From Hericium rajendrae (Eukaryota > Basidiomycota > Agaricomycetes > Russulales > Hericiaceae), in the NCBI GenBank assembly GCA_033439255.1, contig CM065886.1, forward strand, positions 248,001-312,000: DNA of 64,000 bases. The letters are read 5' to 3'. The notes under the pieces were generated by a model that saw only the letters and a list, made by a program, of their open reading frames with translations, was not told the DNA's origin and ran no database searches. The first letter of the stretch is position 1, and every line of letters begins with the position of its first letter. Below, piece after piece: positions 43,726-55,900 of this stretch. A program made the translations under genes and the position numbers.

Positions 43726-46226
43726 ATGTCTGCATCGACCTCTGTTCACCAACTCTACCAATGCCTTGAGCAAGTTGGAAAGGGCGCGTTCGGGTCGGTG
43801 CACAAGGGCCGTCATATACCCTCTGGCAAGGTTGTCGCCGTCAAGATTGTCGATCTAGATGGCGAGGGTGCAGATGATGACGATGTGGCGAGCATGCAGC
43901 GCGAAGTAGCCCTGCTCACGCAGTTACGTGGCGGCCCGAACATCGTCAACTATTACGGATGCTTTTTAGATGGGCCGCGCGTGTGGATCATCATGGACTT
44001 TGCTGATGGTGGGAGGTAAGTATTACTTTTTCATGAATGGAAATAATGCTGATTTGTGCGAAGCGTCCGAGATTTCGTCGAGGGCTCCCCAACCGATGGT
44101 CTTGAAGAAAAGCACGCCGTGATCATCACTCGTGAGGTCTTGATTGGCCTCAACTACCTCCACAAGTGCTCCGTCATTCATCGCGATATCAAGGCAGCCA
44201 ACGTACTTGTTACATCCTCTGGAAAGGTTCTCATCTGCGACTTCGGTGTGTCTGCGATTCTCGCAACCACCGTCGGGAAGCGCAACACTTTCATTGGCAC
44301 TCCGTACTGGATGGCTCCCGAAATCGCCCAGCCTTCACCATCCTATGACACGAAGGCAGATATCTGGAGCTTGGGAATTATGGTCTACGAGATGATCAAA
44401 GGAAGTCCGCCACAGGCTGGAGTTCCCCAGATGAAGCTCATCCAGATGCTTCCTTCCCTCAAGCCGGCGCGTTTTCTGGAGAGCGAAGCGTCAAAGGATC
44501 TTCGCGACTTTTTACCCTTTTGTCTCACAGAAGCACCGGCAGACGTATGCGTTCACCTCGCTCTTTTCTTTCATCTTTGCTCATGTATCTTACAGAGGTT
44601 AACTGCGGAGGAGCTCTTGAAGACGAAGTGGATCAAGACATCTGCCAAAGTTCCCGTGACCAACCTTAAAGTCCTCCTGGGCCGAGTGCCGCAGAAGACA
44701 GAAGAGGAAGCATCGTCCGAGTTGCGTGAACCAGTCACCGAAGACCGCTCAGGAAACAGTTCTCAAGACTTCGACTCTGACCATCCATGGGAGTTCGATA
44801 CAGTCCGTAGTCAGACAGGCGAGACCTACGAAGACGCAACGACAATCCGTGCAGGCCCGGCGCCAGCTAAACTACCCCCGTCGCTGCGCCACCTATTTGA
44901 CGCGGACGGCGCTTATCCCCCAGACTCGTTCCGCATCCCGACGCCTGGCGCTGCCGCCGACGGCATACCCAAACCTACAATTATTATACCCCCACTATCA
45001 GCACCTGCGCTGTCAGCTCCTGCACTCTCCGCGCCCCGCGCCGTCTCCCCTTCTCCATCCATTGCCCGAGAACGCCGGGCAGCCAGGAGGGGACCTCCGC
45101 CCGACACTGAACCTGGCGTGTCGCTCAGCACTGCGACCTTTGCTTTTCCGCCACGATCTGCCAACGCCACCGCCGGCACAAGCACGCCCAAGCCCGGGCC
45201 CAAAATCTTCACCATTCCAGCCGCGAACCCAGACGGTGCACTGGGGCCGCCAGTGACCCTCGCGCCGGGACACCCTGCACGATCGCTGAGCACGGGTAGT
45301 GCCGTTTCCGTAGACAGTACCCGCGCCGATGCATCTGCTACACCAGCGTCAGATCCGATGCATCTTGGCGCGGGCCAGTTCGATATGGATCTGCAGACCA
45401 ATGCGCGCGGCCGGCTGGGGCTGCAGGGCGAGCAGGCTTCCGCCTCGACGTCGAACCTCGTGCCGTACGTCCGCACGCCGGACGGGGATCACAATCCGGC
45501 GCTGGGCCACAGGCCAAGCCTCAGCAGGCTCGCGTCTGTCGCTGTGATGGAGTCGGTGCCGAGGAAGGAGGTAGCGCCCAAGCCACCATTCAGCCGCGAC
45601 AGGAGTGGGAGCAACTCGAGCGGAAACGAGTCCGTGACAGCCCCAGGGCTCAAAGACGTCTTGAAGGTAAGAGTTTGCCGCGCTTGGCCGGACGGGCGGT
45701 GCACTGATGCTTGACAGGCGCCCTCACTCATTACGCTGTACGAAGCCGGGATGTCGCGCGATCTTCTTCCACCAGTACTCACCAACGGTGCGCGCATGCG
45801 GATGAACACCGCGCCATACCCCGACCCTCGAACACCAACCCGATCGCAAAGCCGCGCAGACACGTTCTCCGACGCCGCAACGCCTCCCCCCTTCGTAAGC
45901 CCTCCCCCAACGCACCCCTCCCCAGCTGACAGCGCGCCCTCCAGTCCGCGCGGCACACGCCCGCGAACTCGCTCGACAGCGGCGTGGACCTGCACCGGCG
46001 CAACGCGTCGCTGCCGAACATCGCGCCGCTGCCGTTCAACATCAAGGACTTCCAGGGCCCGCCGATCCGCCCGCTCGACTTCGCCGCGCTGCAGGCGTCG
46101 CATGCCACGATGCATGCGGAGCTCGCGCAGATCGTGGACGACCTCGGCGCGTGGCTGGGCGTCGTCGATGCGGGGCTGGGCCGCATACTGGACAATGCGG
46201 GCGGGCATCGCATAGAAGAGGAATAG
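43726..46226 (+). CDS. STE20/GCK-family serine/threonine protein kinase
   Basis: Five exons (43726-44015, 44064-44544, 44596-45666, 45718-45894, 45945-46226) give 766 aa. The kinase domain fills residues 10-270: Gly loop GKGAFGSVHKG, VAVKIVD lysine, HRDIKAANVL catalytic loop, DFG, and GTPYWMAPEI typical of STE20-type kinases. The long C-terminal half is Pro/Ser/Ala-rich and disordered, ending with a short conserved-looking segment (GPPIRPLDFAALQASHATMH, DDLGAWLGVVDAGLGRILDN). An N-terminal catalytic domain with a long tail places it in the germinal-centre group (Sid1/Kic1/Nak1-like), which in fungi acts in septation and polarity networks. The exact orthology is not settled. Intron 44545-44595 is 51 nt without a stop, so retention would stay open. 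Confidence 0.92.
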
Positions 46227-46663
46227 CATGGACTCAGTTTCTCATTTGCTGGACGCTGGCTGCAGTGCTCTGATTATATATTGGACTCGTATCATGGATT
46301 TTGACGTGCTGATGATTCGTGTTCAGACTTTGTAATGTTATGCCTGTAATTACGCTGTATGCTGCTCAGCAGGTCGAATATGATAATACCTATGGCGCAG
46401 CGCACGCGCCGCTGCTGTTCTTCGTGCCCCCGGACGATATCCGGCTGTTAAATAACTCATGTCAGGCGGTGGCACAGTAGAAATGAATTTGATTGCTTGG
46501 ACAGAAAGCACTATCGAGATGGATACGATTGGGAGGCTGAAATGCAATGGATTGGCAGAACCAAGACTGCGTTAAAAAAATTTCAAGGCATGAATCATGC
46601 TTATGCGCTAGGCTCCGTTCTGACAAAAGGGCAACTTGTGGAACGTCGCATTTCTTTTCCCCG
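46227..46663. other. 3' flank of the kinase gene
   Basis: No supported gene. Confidence 0.5.
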
Positions 46664-47035
46664 TTATTTCTTCAATTTCCTGAGTGGAAGATCAATGGAA
46701 GACGTATAAATAATTGGGCTGGAGTCTGGTTGGAAGCGAAAACGCATACCGTCTCCGAAAGGAACAATCCATCCACCGTCATCAACACCGTTTAGTCTCT
46801 CACTCTCAGGCAACAACGGACACACAACCTCCTTTACCAGAGCCTCTCGGTCATGGCCTCCGACGCCGTCCAAGCTGGCATATATCACGCTTTCGCCAGG
46901 GAGTAGGCCGCCTGCTTTGGCGCGAGCAACTCGCAAGACGTTGAAGTCCGTGACGCGTATTCTGCACACGAGGACGCCTGCATATGTACGTGTAATGCGC
47001 TCAGATCTTAGCTCTGGGATCTGGGCCGGAGACAT
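46664..47035 (-). CDS. Hypothetical protein, 123 codons
   Basis: A single open frame from MSPAQIPELRSERITRTYAG to LRKLKK. The residue mix is protein-like (alternating hydrophobic and charged: RVTDFNVLRVARAKAGG, ESVIYASLDGVGGHDREAL). There is no known motif, and no upstream or downstream exon was found. It may be chance. Confidence 0.25.
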   Translation of the reverse strand: MSPAQIPELRSERITRTYAGVLVCRIRVTDFNVLRVARAKAGGLLPGESVIYASLDGVGGHDREALVKEVVCPLLPESERLNGVDDGGWIVPFGDGMRFRFQPDSSPIIYTSSIDLPLRKLKK

Positions 47036-49459
47036 GGCTACTTTCCAGATAATACAGTGCTCCTATTCATTCTAAGGAACACGATCCGGAGTCTGATGGT
47101 GTGCGTTGTCCTTGACCAGGGCAATGAATTTGAAAGGCGAAATGAGAAGTCGGGAGACGTTTGTGGAGTATGCCAGATTCCGTGTCATCACCGTGATGAG
47201 CTGGTCAGCGCCACTCCGCGAGAGAAATCTGGGTGACGGGTGTTTTTTTTTTTTTCAGGGGAAAAACAAACGCGGGCGATGCAGGACTGAGCCTGCTGGG
47301 CAGCGCACCGATGGGCAGGAGGAAAATACGTTCGGGGGTCAACCGGTTGATAACTGAGGTTCCGAGGTCTGCTTGGTGAGATCGACAATATTGATCCTCA
47401 TGGTTCATCCATCTTGAAACGCCATAGAGCATCCATATAAGCCTTCTGCGAGGTCTGACTGGAAAATGGACTTGAACAGATCATCATAAAGCATTGCCTT
47501 CCCACCTTTAGAACAAGGTCAGCACAGCGCCGTAAGGAGATAAGCATTGCCACTCAGTCCACTACGTTACCGTAGGCAGATGGGGCGGCCACATCACATA
47601 TCAGAGAGGTCTGTTGAAATTTAGATATACTCAATTACATGAACGGCCTCGCGAAAAAGTTGACCGGGATAAGTATGGTCTGAGATGACGAAGCGCCGCA
47701 TACTATGAATACTTGTTCTTGAATTCGGAGAGGACGCCTAGCGATTTAAACACCTAGCTAAGTAGCCAGTAGTCCTTACCACAGATAATTTTAAGCTCCA
47801 TAGTTCATGTGAGTCCGGCTCGTCGAGGTGGTGGAGTACGAGGCGTACGTCCCGTTTAGGAAATTCTTCTTGTTTCTTACCGCTTTGAACTCAAGTCGAC
47901 TCAAGTCAACTCGCTTCGCTTATGCTACCTCGTCGTTAACCACCATGTTCTGAATCTCAACTTGAAACATCAGCGTTTTATAGGATGAATCGCGAATAAT
48001 TCTCGGTCGACAGAGAATCTGGCTTTCTCTGAAGGTATCCCCGGCGTTATGATCAATGATTGCCACGGTAGTTGAGCCCTGTTGAGCCCGTGACGTAGCT
48101 CTGTCTAGTAACTTCTTTCTCTGCGGTGACACTTGAGTGAGTTTTGATCAAACTTTGATGATTCAAGGCCTTCAGAGCCTGTCTACTAACGGACTTCACC
48201 AATTTACGCGATCGCATCGAATAGGACGCACCGGAGACGTCTTTCAAGCATTCCGTGTTCGGTCTTGACAAGCTTAGAAAGGTGAGTCTCTGATCCTTAT
48301 ATCCGTGCGGTGCATGTACGACAGCAGTAGGAAAGGCCCTGATGAGCTATGGTCCATTGCAGGACTATCCGTGCCCTTGAAAAGATCAAGGCAACATGAC
48401 ATGCAGCCGACGTGGCAACAATTGCGAGTCCAAAGCCGCCGGACTTTGATCATCCACACAAGGCTCGACATTGTAAGGCCTATCATAAGCTCACGCGCGT
48501 AAAAGATAAAAATAGCACGAAGCAGGTACATATGTCAACATGAAAGGCTGTGTGTTATTCTGTTGATCAGGAACGGATCGTGTTGGCAGCACATCGTTAA
48601 GCATGGCTATCTGCTCACACTGTCCTTTGTCGGATGTCCATCATTGTCGCGTTACACAATTTTGACATGTGTGTTGCATGCGCAAGCTCCACCGCAGTCC
48701 CGCGGCTCTCGACATCGTCCGGCTCCCTCGTCTACCTTCTTTTCTGCTGCGTTGTCCAATACAGCAGCCTGTCTATATGTCGGCAAGGTAACAGGATACT
48801 ATGAAACTAACACTCAAGGCGGTTCTCAGATCTTCTCATCAGTTCATTTAGGTTATCTCCATTCAAGGTCATTGTTGGCGCTCGCCTGGGCCGCCCGCCG
48901 TCTTTTCCATGCATCCTATGCTCTCAGGTACTCGATCTTTATGGTCCGTCACCTCCCACTGGCGTTTTGTTCTTCGAAAAGCAAATTTCGACACTGCCAA
49001 CGTCGACGTTACATGATGTCAGTTCAAGTTCCGCGACCTTGTTCCCTTCATGGATTGTCTTGGAAGATGTATGAATCATCTAGGCACCGCTGTCACATAA
49101 AAACTCAACATCCTTCCACAGGTGCTTGCTGGATTGGCTCCACGGCACGCGGCAGTCGTCTGTGCCCGACATTCGACATACAAAAACGGGACTTAAAAAT
49201 CATAATCTGTCTATAATTCGCCTCCTTCGGTCCCCTGAGCGCAATTGTGGTCTCTGGATTGCCATTGAACACACCCCCGTCCACCGCCGCAGAAAGCCTT
49301 TCGAATGTGTGGCGAGTTGTACTATCGGGTGCGCCATTTTCGAGCCTGTTTTGTCATTCCGACAAGTTGACATTGATACATTGTGCAGATCGTCATCGCT
49401 GGTCTCTGGGTGAGCAGGCGTATTCATTTGATCCGTCGTAAATCTATTTCCTGATGGGA
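47036..49459. other. Long stretch without a supportable gene
   Basis: 2.4 kb with a T11-13 homopolymer near 47241-47253 and scattered short ORFs. The longest (48563-49216, 217 codons) has poor composition and no motif. The 5' exon of the membrane gene that follows may lie at its right end. Confidence 0.4.
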
Positions 49460-50944
49460 GCCTTTTCATCCGTACATTCAGACTGAAACCGCTCTGTATG
49501 GTATGTCTATCTTTTCCATGAAGTCTCGTCGGAGGCTTAAGCATTACTGACGCACCTCATGCAGGCCTTTATACAGCCATATTCTTGATTTCTGTCTACA
49601 TATTCGCGCGTGATTTGGCGGAGAAGAAACACTTTCTTCTTGTCTCGATTGTGATGTATACTGTCTGCACCGGCCTTGTCATCATGGATCTGGTTGATAC
49701 GCTACTCTCGCCAAACTCGACCGCGCGCTCGCGTATAGTCGGGACCAGCATATTCTATTGCGATGCTACCGGCTCCGGAGCGGGGGAAACAGCTGCAGAA
49801 AATCAGGAGGACATATTGTATGACCTCTATGAACCAATAACCACCGTGCTGTTCGCCATCAACTTGTGAGTACCTTAACCACTGTGCCCTAGCTTATCTA
49901 CTGAGGAAGAAATCGCCTTTCAGATTCGTTGCTGACGCATTATTGGTGCGAAGCCTTTGCCACAGCATTGGTATTGCTTTATGACCTTTCTTTATACGGT
50001 CCCTTAGATCTACCGATGCTGGGTATTGTGGCGATCCCGCAAGTCGGTCATAGTCGTTCCGTCGGTTCTTCTCCTTGGTTCGATTGGTACGTAATCTATG
50101 AACCATGCTTGCATTCAATCGCTAATGATTAACTAGTATGCAACATTCTCCAGGTTGTCTACCAGACGGAGATCTATCATCTGCGTCGCAAATTGCGTCC
50201 GCAAAGTTTTGACTCGTCGCCTGAATGGAACGAATCGAATTCGATGGATCGTATGCTTTCGGAAGCGCGCTATATCTTGACACTTGTCACCAACGTCGTC
50301 ACTACTCTGTTAATTGGTATGATCTTTCCTGTTCATCCTGTCATCTGTTCGCTGAGCCATTCTAGCTGGTCGGGTATGGTGGATAGCGCGCGGGATAGAG
50401 AAACTACCTGGGAGGAAGAGGCGTGGATACCGTTCTACCATCGCTATGATGTGAGTCCTCGCGCCCTTCATGACGAGCGAGTTCGGCGATGAATGCTCTG
50501 CAACTTCGCTTCACAGTGGGGAGTCCGGTGCAATTTACTCGACTTCGCTCATAGTCGTGCTGATCCTAGACTACGTTGCTCCCGCATACTGCGTAAGCTT
50601 GCTGGTTCCTGCCCCAATTTCTCTAGGTTCTACTTATCGCCGTGCCGCCATTACAGACCATCGCGTATCCGGCAATGGAGCAGATCATGGTGGGTGCTTA
50701 GGGGATGATCCATAAACCTCCGCTGATGCTCCGAAACCAGGGCATCGCGCCGACTCTGATCATGGTCCGTGTCGGCCTTGGGAAGAGTTTCGAGACCTGG
50801 AGGTACGAGGATCTGAGCGCCATTGTTGCGCCGGCATGCCGCCCCGTTCGCTTCACTGCCAACGATGCCCTTGGCCCGACTTCAGTGAGGGTGGCCAATC
50901 GGGATCCGTCCCGTCGCGTGTCAGCTGCAGCTTTGGGATCGTGA
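49460..50944 (+). CDS. Multi-pass membrane protein, family member 4 (intact body, start unresolved)
   Basis: Exons traced: to 49500, 49565-49865, 49924-49945, 50008-50086, 50137-50316, 50366-50450, 50517-50592, 50627-50689 and 50741-50944, all GT-AG. The reading goes ETALYG/LYTAIFLISVYIFA, HFLLVSIVMYTVCTGLVI, TTVLFAINLFVADALL, IYRCWVLWRSRKSVIVVPSV, LLGSIVCNILQVVY, ILTLVTNVVTTLLIAGRVWW, ESGAIYSTSLIVVLILDY, AVPPLQTIAYPAMEQIMGIA and APTLIMVRVGLG, giving about seven helices, then a hydrophilic tail. AGR(V/I)WW and ESGA(I/L)YS recur in the 61-63 kb members. The start codon is not found in the first exon, so an upstream exon is likely. Function unknown; a typical expanded Agaricomycete membrane family. 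Confidence 0.75.
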
Positions 50945-51623
50945 TTCCGAAATCTTTCCCGTACATCAGACTCCGGAGATACGGCGACGATGGGAAGGCG
51001 AAGCGCGACAGCGATTATTAGAGGGTACGTATCGGATTTACGCTGGAATCATCGCTTAATCATCTATCCTTAATTGGGAGGAGATCGCAAGAGGACCGTA
51101 CCTAGATGATTGCACATACTTAGAAATATCGATAACTCACTGCGCTATCCACTTCGACTGATGACTTTCGGGGCTTGGTCGGCTCGGTGTGGGCGTTTGC
51201 AAGGACAACCCACCGTGGCCCAGCGAGGCTTCCAACAGCCATGGACTCCATTGCCATTCATTTTGTCAATTTCTGGAAATTCCTTGTCTACAGGGATGGA
51301 CGGGGCTGTGATGGACATAAGTATGTAGCGCCTGCAAAATGCTCTTTCCTAAAGGTAGCATTGCACTACACGTAACTCGAATATGGGGCTCTGGGCCTCA
51401 ATAAATGTTAGCGGCGAAAGATTCGGGCTCAGCACGAGAATGAGCTATATAAGTAGTTGAAGCCAAGGCTTGACTCACGATCACTACCGTCGCCCACACA
51501 CATGTAATCAGTGGCTTGGAAGAGCATAGAATTCTCTCCGCACGATTACGACATGCTCTTATGTACTACAGATGCAAGATGAGTACTGATACTCTAGCTA
51601 AGGGTATCTTTTACTCAGATAGG
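50945..51623. other. Intergenic, no gene seen
   Basis: A convergent gap between membrane member 4 and the phosphotransferase-like gene. Confidence 0.5.
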
Positions 51624-52689
51624 TCACGAGAGCAGCTCGACTGGCGAAGATAATAAGGGAGACCTATTCATTTCTAAGCATACATGTGCAGATAAATCAG
51701 ACGGGTTTAGCTTACCGTGACTGTTATTCTGCAACAAATCCAGACGCCCCGCAGCAAGCCTTAAAGGCCCCCGATGTCTGGACATAGAATGACCGAGGGA
51801 GCGTCCTATTTGCTGGGCAAGACCGCAGCCATCCGCGAAGGCGAGATCCTCAAAAGCGGAAGGTAGGAAGTTTGTCTTCCCAAAATCTAAGACAAATAGT
51901 TGGCCGCTTGGATCCTTCCGAAAATTGCCCAGATGAATGTCATCGAGGCAGAGCCTGAGAATTCCACCGTCCTCCTCATTGAAGTTGACACTGCACGAAT
52001 AACCCGCCAAACTGAGGACCTAGGTTGATCCAGGTAAATAATCGACACGAAGAGTTAAAGACATCGCCCACATTATTTACGTGCTCCTGAAGCTCACCGA
52101 CCGACTTATACCGAACAGAAGACCGGTGGTCGTTGAAGAGGCGGTGGCTGACTGGCCCACCTCCGACTGGCCCAGGTGATGTAGTCGGGCTGCCAATAGA
52201 TCGAAGTTGTTTGACAGCAAGAGCGATCATGTCGAAGTCGTCTTGGCTGCAATCATGGCCGCGAATGTACTGCATCAGGATATATCCGACCTCTTCGTAC
52301 CGAAAAGCGCAGAAGACGTGAGGTACTCGAAAAAAAAAGACCCCATCGGAGTTCACGATGTCCGCGATGAAGATCTGGGTGCGCACCTCTCCCATGGTTA
52401 CGGTGGGGCCATACTTGATCCACACCGACTCGATACGATCCGGAGAATATTCTACGAAGCCGCAGGGTCCGGGTCCATGCTGTTCACATTTCATAACGAT
52501 GACATGTGGAGTAGGCAGCCATGTGGGCAAGTCCGAACTTTCGAATGTAAGTGGTATGCTAGCCATCCTAGCAAGCGAGGACAGTATATCAGCGATGGAA
52601 ACTTCTCGGTAAGAATGCATACGTACTTTAGGAACGATATTTGTCCACAGAAAATGGCGGGAGGACAGAGAGCTCGAGTACTCCTCCAA
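51624..52689 (-). CDS. APH/protein-kinase-like phosphotransferase
   Basis: This is a protein of the aminoglycoside phosphotransferase (choline-kinase-like) superfamily that is widespread in fungi with unknown substrates. From 52689 it reads MEEYSSSLSSRHFLWTNIVP, then the nucleotide-binding half (WIKYGPTVTMGEVRTQIFIA, YILMQYIRGHDC). Intron 52020-52071 (GTGGGC...CCTAG) joins ELQEHVNN to VLSLAGYSC in frame. The catalytic half has LCLDDIHLGNF and FVLDFGKTNF, fitting the xxDxxxxN...DFG pattern; the position usually His before the Asp is Leu-Asp here. A second possible intron near the end (GTAAGC...CTTAG, 42 nt) keeps the frame either way. It is about 320-340 aa. Confidence 0.75.
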
Positions 52690-52945
52690 GTTACTGACGA
52701 CTTAGGATAGCATCTACAAATGATTAGCCTTTTCTAGTAAACACTTCCCTTTTTACGTACAAATAAAGCTTACAATAATGCGAAAGCGTGTTCAATCTCG
52801 TGCAACAACGAGCAATCTCCATCTTGCAGGCCTGCAGCACGCAAATACCTGATTATAAGAAAAATTGTATAGTGAGACAACAGCAAAGTCCTCTAATGAT
52901 ACAGACAGCAACACTCAGTTCACGCGATGTAAGCTATGTAAGAAA

Positions 52946-55900
52946 TCACTCCTCCATCGCAGATCCACTCTCTTCATCGCTATCGCTCTCCTCGCCCTCA
53001 GCAACCTCGATGGTCTCCAGTGGGATGTCGTGGTCTGCGCCCATGTACGAATCACAGATGACATAGAGCTTGAGAGCATGCGAGCCCTTGGGCAGCATCA
53101 ACTCGAGCTTCACCTTGAGGCTCTTGGCGACCGTAACCTTCTTGATGGACAGCAGCTGCTTCGTTGCTGGGTCGCCAACCACCACCCACCAGTTTGCTGT
53201 TTTCTTGCCAGGGTAGTAAGGCGCCACCACCGACGTGTCGGTTTCATCAGAGGCCTCCTCCTCGTCGACATCACGGCTGAGCGAGACTTGGATAGCGATG
53301 GGCGAACCCGCGGTGTATTCGCCCTTGGCGAACTCGTGACTGACGTCGAGAGTAGGGTAAGAGTTGACAAATGCAGCCACATCGCGCCTGTTCATAGATA
53401 TTGTAAGCGACCTGTCAATATATCTGCATAAAGGAGAAAAGGCTTACATTTGTCGGCCGTCCATCTGTAAGAGAGCATTGCGCTGCTCGTCCTCCATTTC
53501 CATGATGTCGTAGACGGACTCCACTCCAGCATCTTTGCACCTTTTGATGACCTACGAATTTATTGATAAGCCGGTTGATACGCAGTGAGTGAGATACAAG
53601 GGAACTTACCTCTGTGTCGAAATGAGGGATTTGTTTGAGAGGCGAATCCGACTCCCACATCGCTTGCACACACATCTGGGACAGATCCATTGCCGACAGC
53701 GCGCTGAGCCACGCGTTTGATGACATGACGTCCACACAAGCTGAAAGCAAGTTCATCACTTTCCCGAGGACCAAGGCTTGATCAACGGCGAGGTCAGGCG
53801 GTAGCGAGAGGCGCGAGAAGTGCGCTTGAAGGAGAAGGAACGTCTTGAAGTGGGGCGCCTCGTAGTCCGCGCGGTCAAGCTTGACTGGGACACGATCGTA
53901 TATGCGGCGCAAGAGAATATCCTCGCGTCTGCGGATTGGAATGTTCTCGAACTCTGCAGAGGAGGATACGACCTCCAGCAAGCCCTTGAGTTTCGTACGC
54001 TCCTTGAGTGACAGACTGTAGACCTCGACAGTCACATCTACATGAGGCAACAGTCAGCGGCCGAAGAGATAAGAAGTAAAATCACCACTTACAAGAAATG
54101 TTATAGTAGGCAGCAATCATGCCCAAGTTCAAAGGTGTGACGTCCATGTCTTCCTCTGTTAAGATAGTCAGCATACAGGACGAAATTACAAGGGGAAATG
54201 ACTAACCAATCGCAATACACTTCGAATTGACGAGGTCGTTGAGCGTGGTCTCCACGAGCTCGGACAGATGGTCCGATAGATGCTGATGGCTGACGCTGTG
54301 GAGGTTGTAATAGTTGGGGTTTTGAGTCATCCGGCGGTAGAAGTAAGTCCACGTTAAGATGTCCTACGAATGAAGAATGAGATAAGCGCGAAGAGTGAAT
54401 GTAAATGCAAACAACTTACCATCGCATCCTGCTTGTTTTCGATTGTCTTCACAGCAATCTCTGCAAGGAAGTAATCATGAAGTAGATGGGTGGGAAGATG
54501 CGACTCGATGGGTAGACCCTCAGCCAAGAACTTCTTGTAGAAATCCTTGCGCGTTTGCTGGCACATGAGAACGCATCGACTGCGGTCATCCTCTTTCGGA
54601 CGACATGCACGTCCCATCATCTGCAGAACGTCCATGACGGGATAGTCGACGTAGCGATGCTCCTTGCCTTCATAGTACTGGACTCCCATGATGATCACCA
54701 TGTAGCTCGCAACAGGAAGGCTCCATGCAGTATCCTGAAAGTGACGCGATTAGATAGCGTTTCAAGTATGACAACAAAAGATATTTACCTTTGAAGCAAT
54801 CAAGACTTGGATCGCACCAGACTGGAAGAGACGCTCTACGATCCGCTTGTCCTGCTTGCTAAGCGCTTCGTGGTAAAATCCAATTCCGTGCTTGAGCGCA
54901 TCGACGAGACTTCGGTCGCTGACATGGTCAAGATGGGGTTGCAAGTCGGCCAACTCGATGTTCAAAAACTGGTCTTCATCGTCGTCGGCACTGGCATGAA
55001 TCAAGAGGTCGTTCGTAGTCATCTTGGTCTGCTGTCGCGAGTGCACAAATATGATGACGGGCTTCGTCGGAGCATATTCCCGAATGGCGAGGTAGGCCGG
55101 CTTTGACATAGCGATCATGAGTGAGGGGTTGTGAGGGATCTGGAAGCTCTGCAAGTGGATGTCCATATCCAATGGCCGGGCGCTATCGATACAGTCGTTA
55201 GTTGCTGAGATACTCAAATGAATGATAAGATCTTACCTTGGCGGGAAGTTGAAGATGGCGTGTGAAGGAGCGCCGATCCATTCGCCGAGGTCTCGAGCAT
55301 TTGCGAGCGAAACACCACATGCGACGATCCGAGTCTTGATCTCTGTCTGCGCAGACACGTACCGCGTTCTCGAGAGGACAACTTCGTACGTAGGACCAAC
55401 CTCGCCACCGACCAACTGAACCTCATCTGCAATGAGGAGACCAATGTTCTGGACGTTCTTGCGTTGTCTCCAGCGCCGAGAAATGACGTCCCACTATTTC
55501 AAGCATGTCAGTCTGAGATATAAGGTGGGGCCAAAATCGAGTCAGCTTACCTGTGTCGGTGTGCAGACGATGACATCTCCCTTCTCCAAGAGGCGCAAGT
55601 CCGCGCTGGTTTCTCCAGTAAGCCCAACGATCTGCTTACCACCCTGAAGCTGTCCGAACTTCGCCTTCCATTCTTCAACACGCTGATCAACCATCTCCTG
55701 ATAAGGCTCGATGCAAACTGCACGAGGCTGTTCCCGCTTGCTCCACAAACGCAGAAGGGCGAATTCGGCACAGATGGTCTTGCCGCTGCCAGTAGGAGCA
55801 CCGATGAAGACGCTCTCGTCGGAGGTATAGAGGGCCTGGAAGACTTGCGTCTGGATCTTGTTGAACGTCTGCAAGATGGAAGAGTAGATGCTCTCGAACT

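Noticed and set aside
47239-47253. T homopolymer as a Pol III terminator
   Set aside because: There is no A/B-box tRNA or 5S-like sequence on either side.
48563-49216. A 217-codon plus-strand ORF
   Set aside because: The composition is poor, there is no motif or splice support, and the downstream membrane gene reads in other frames.
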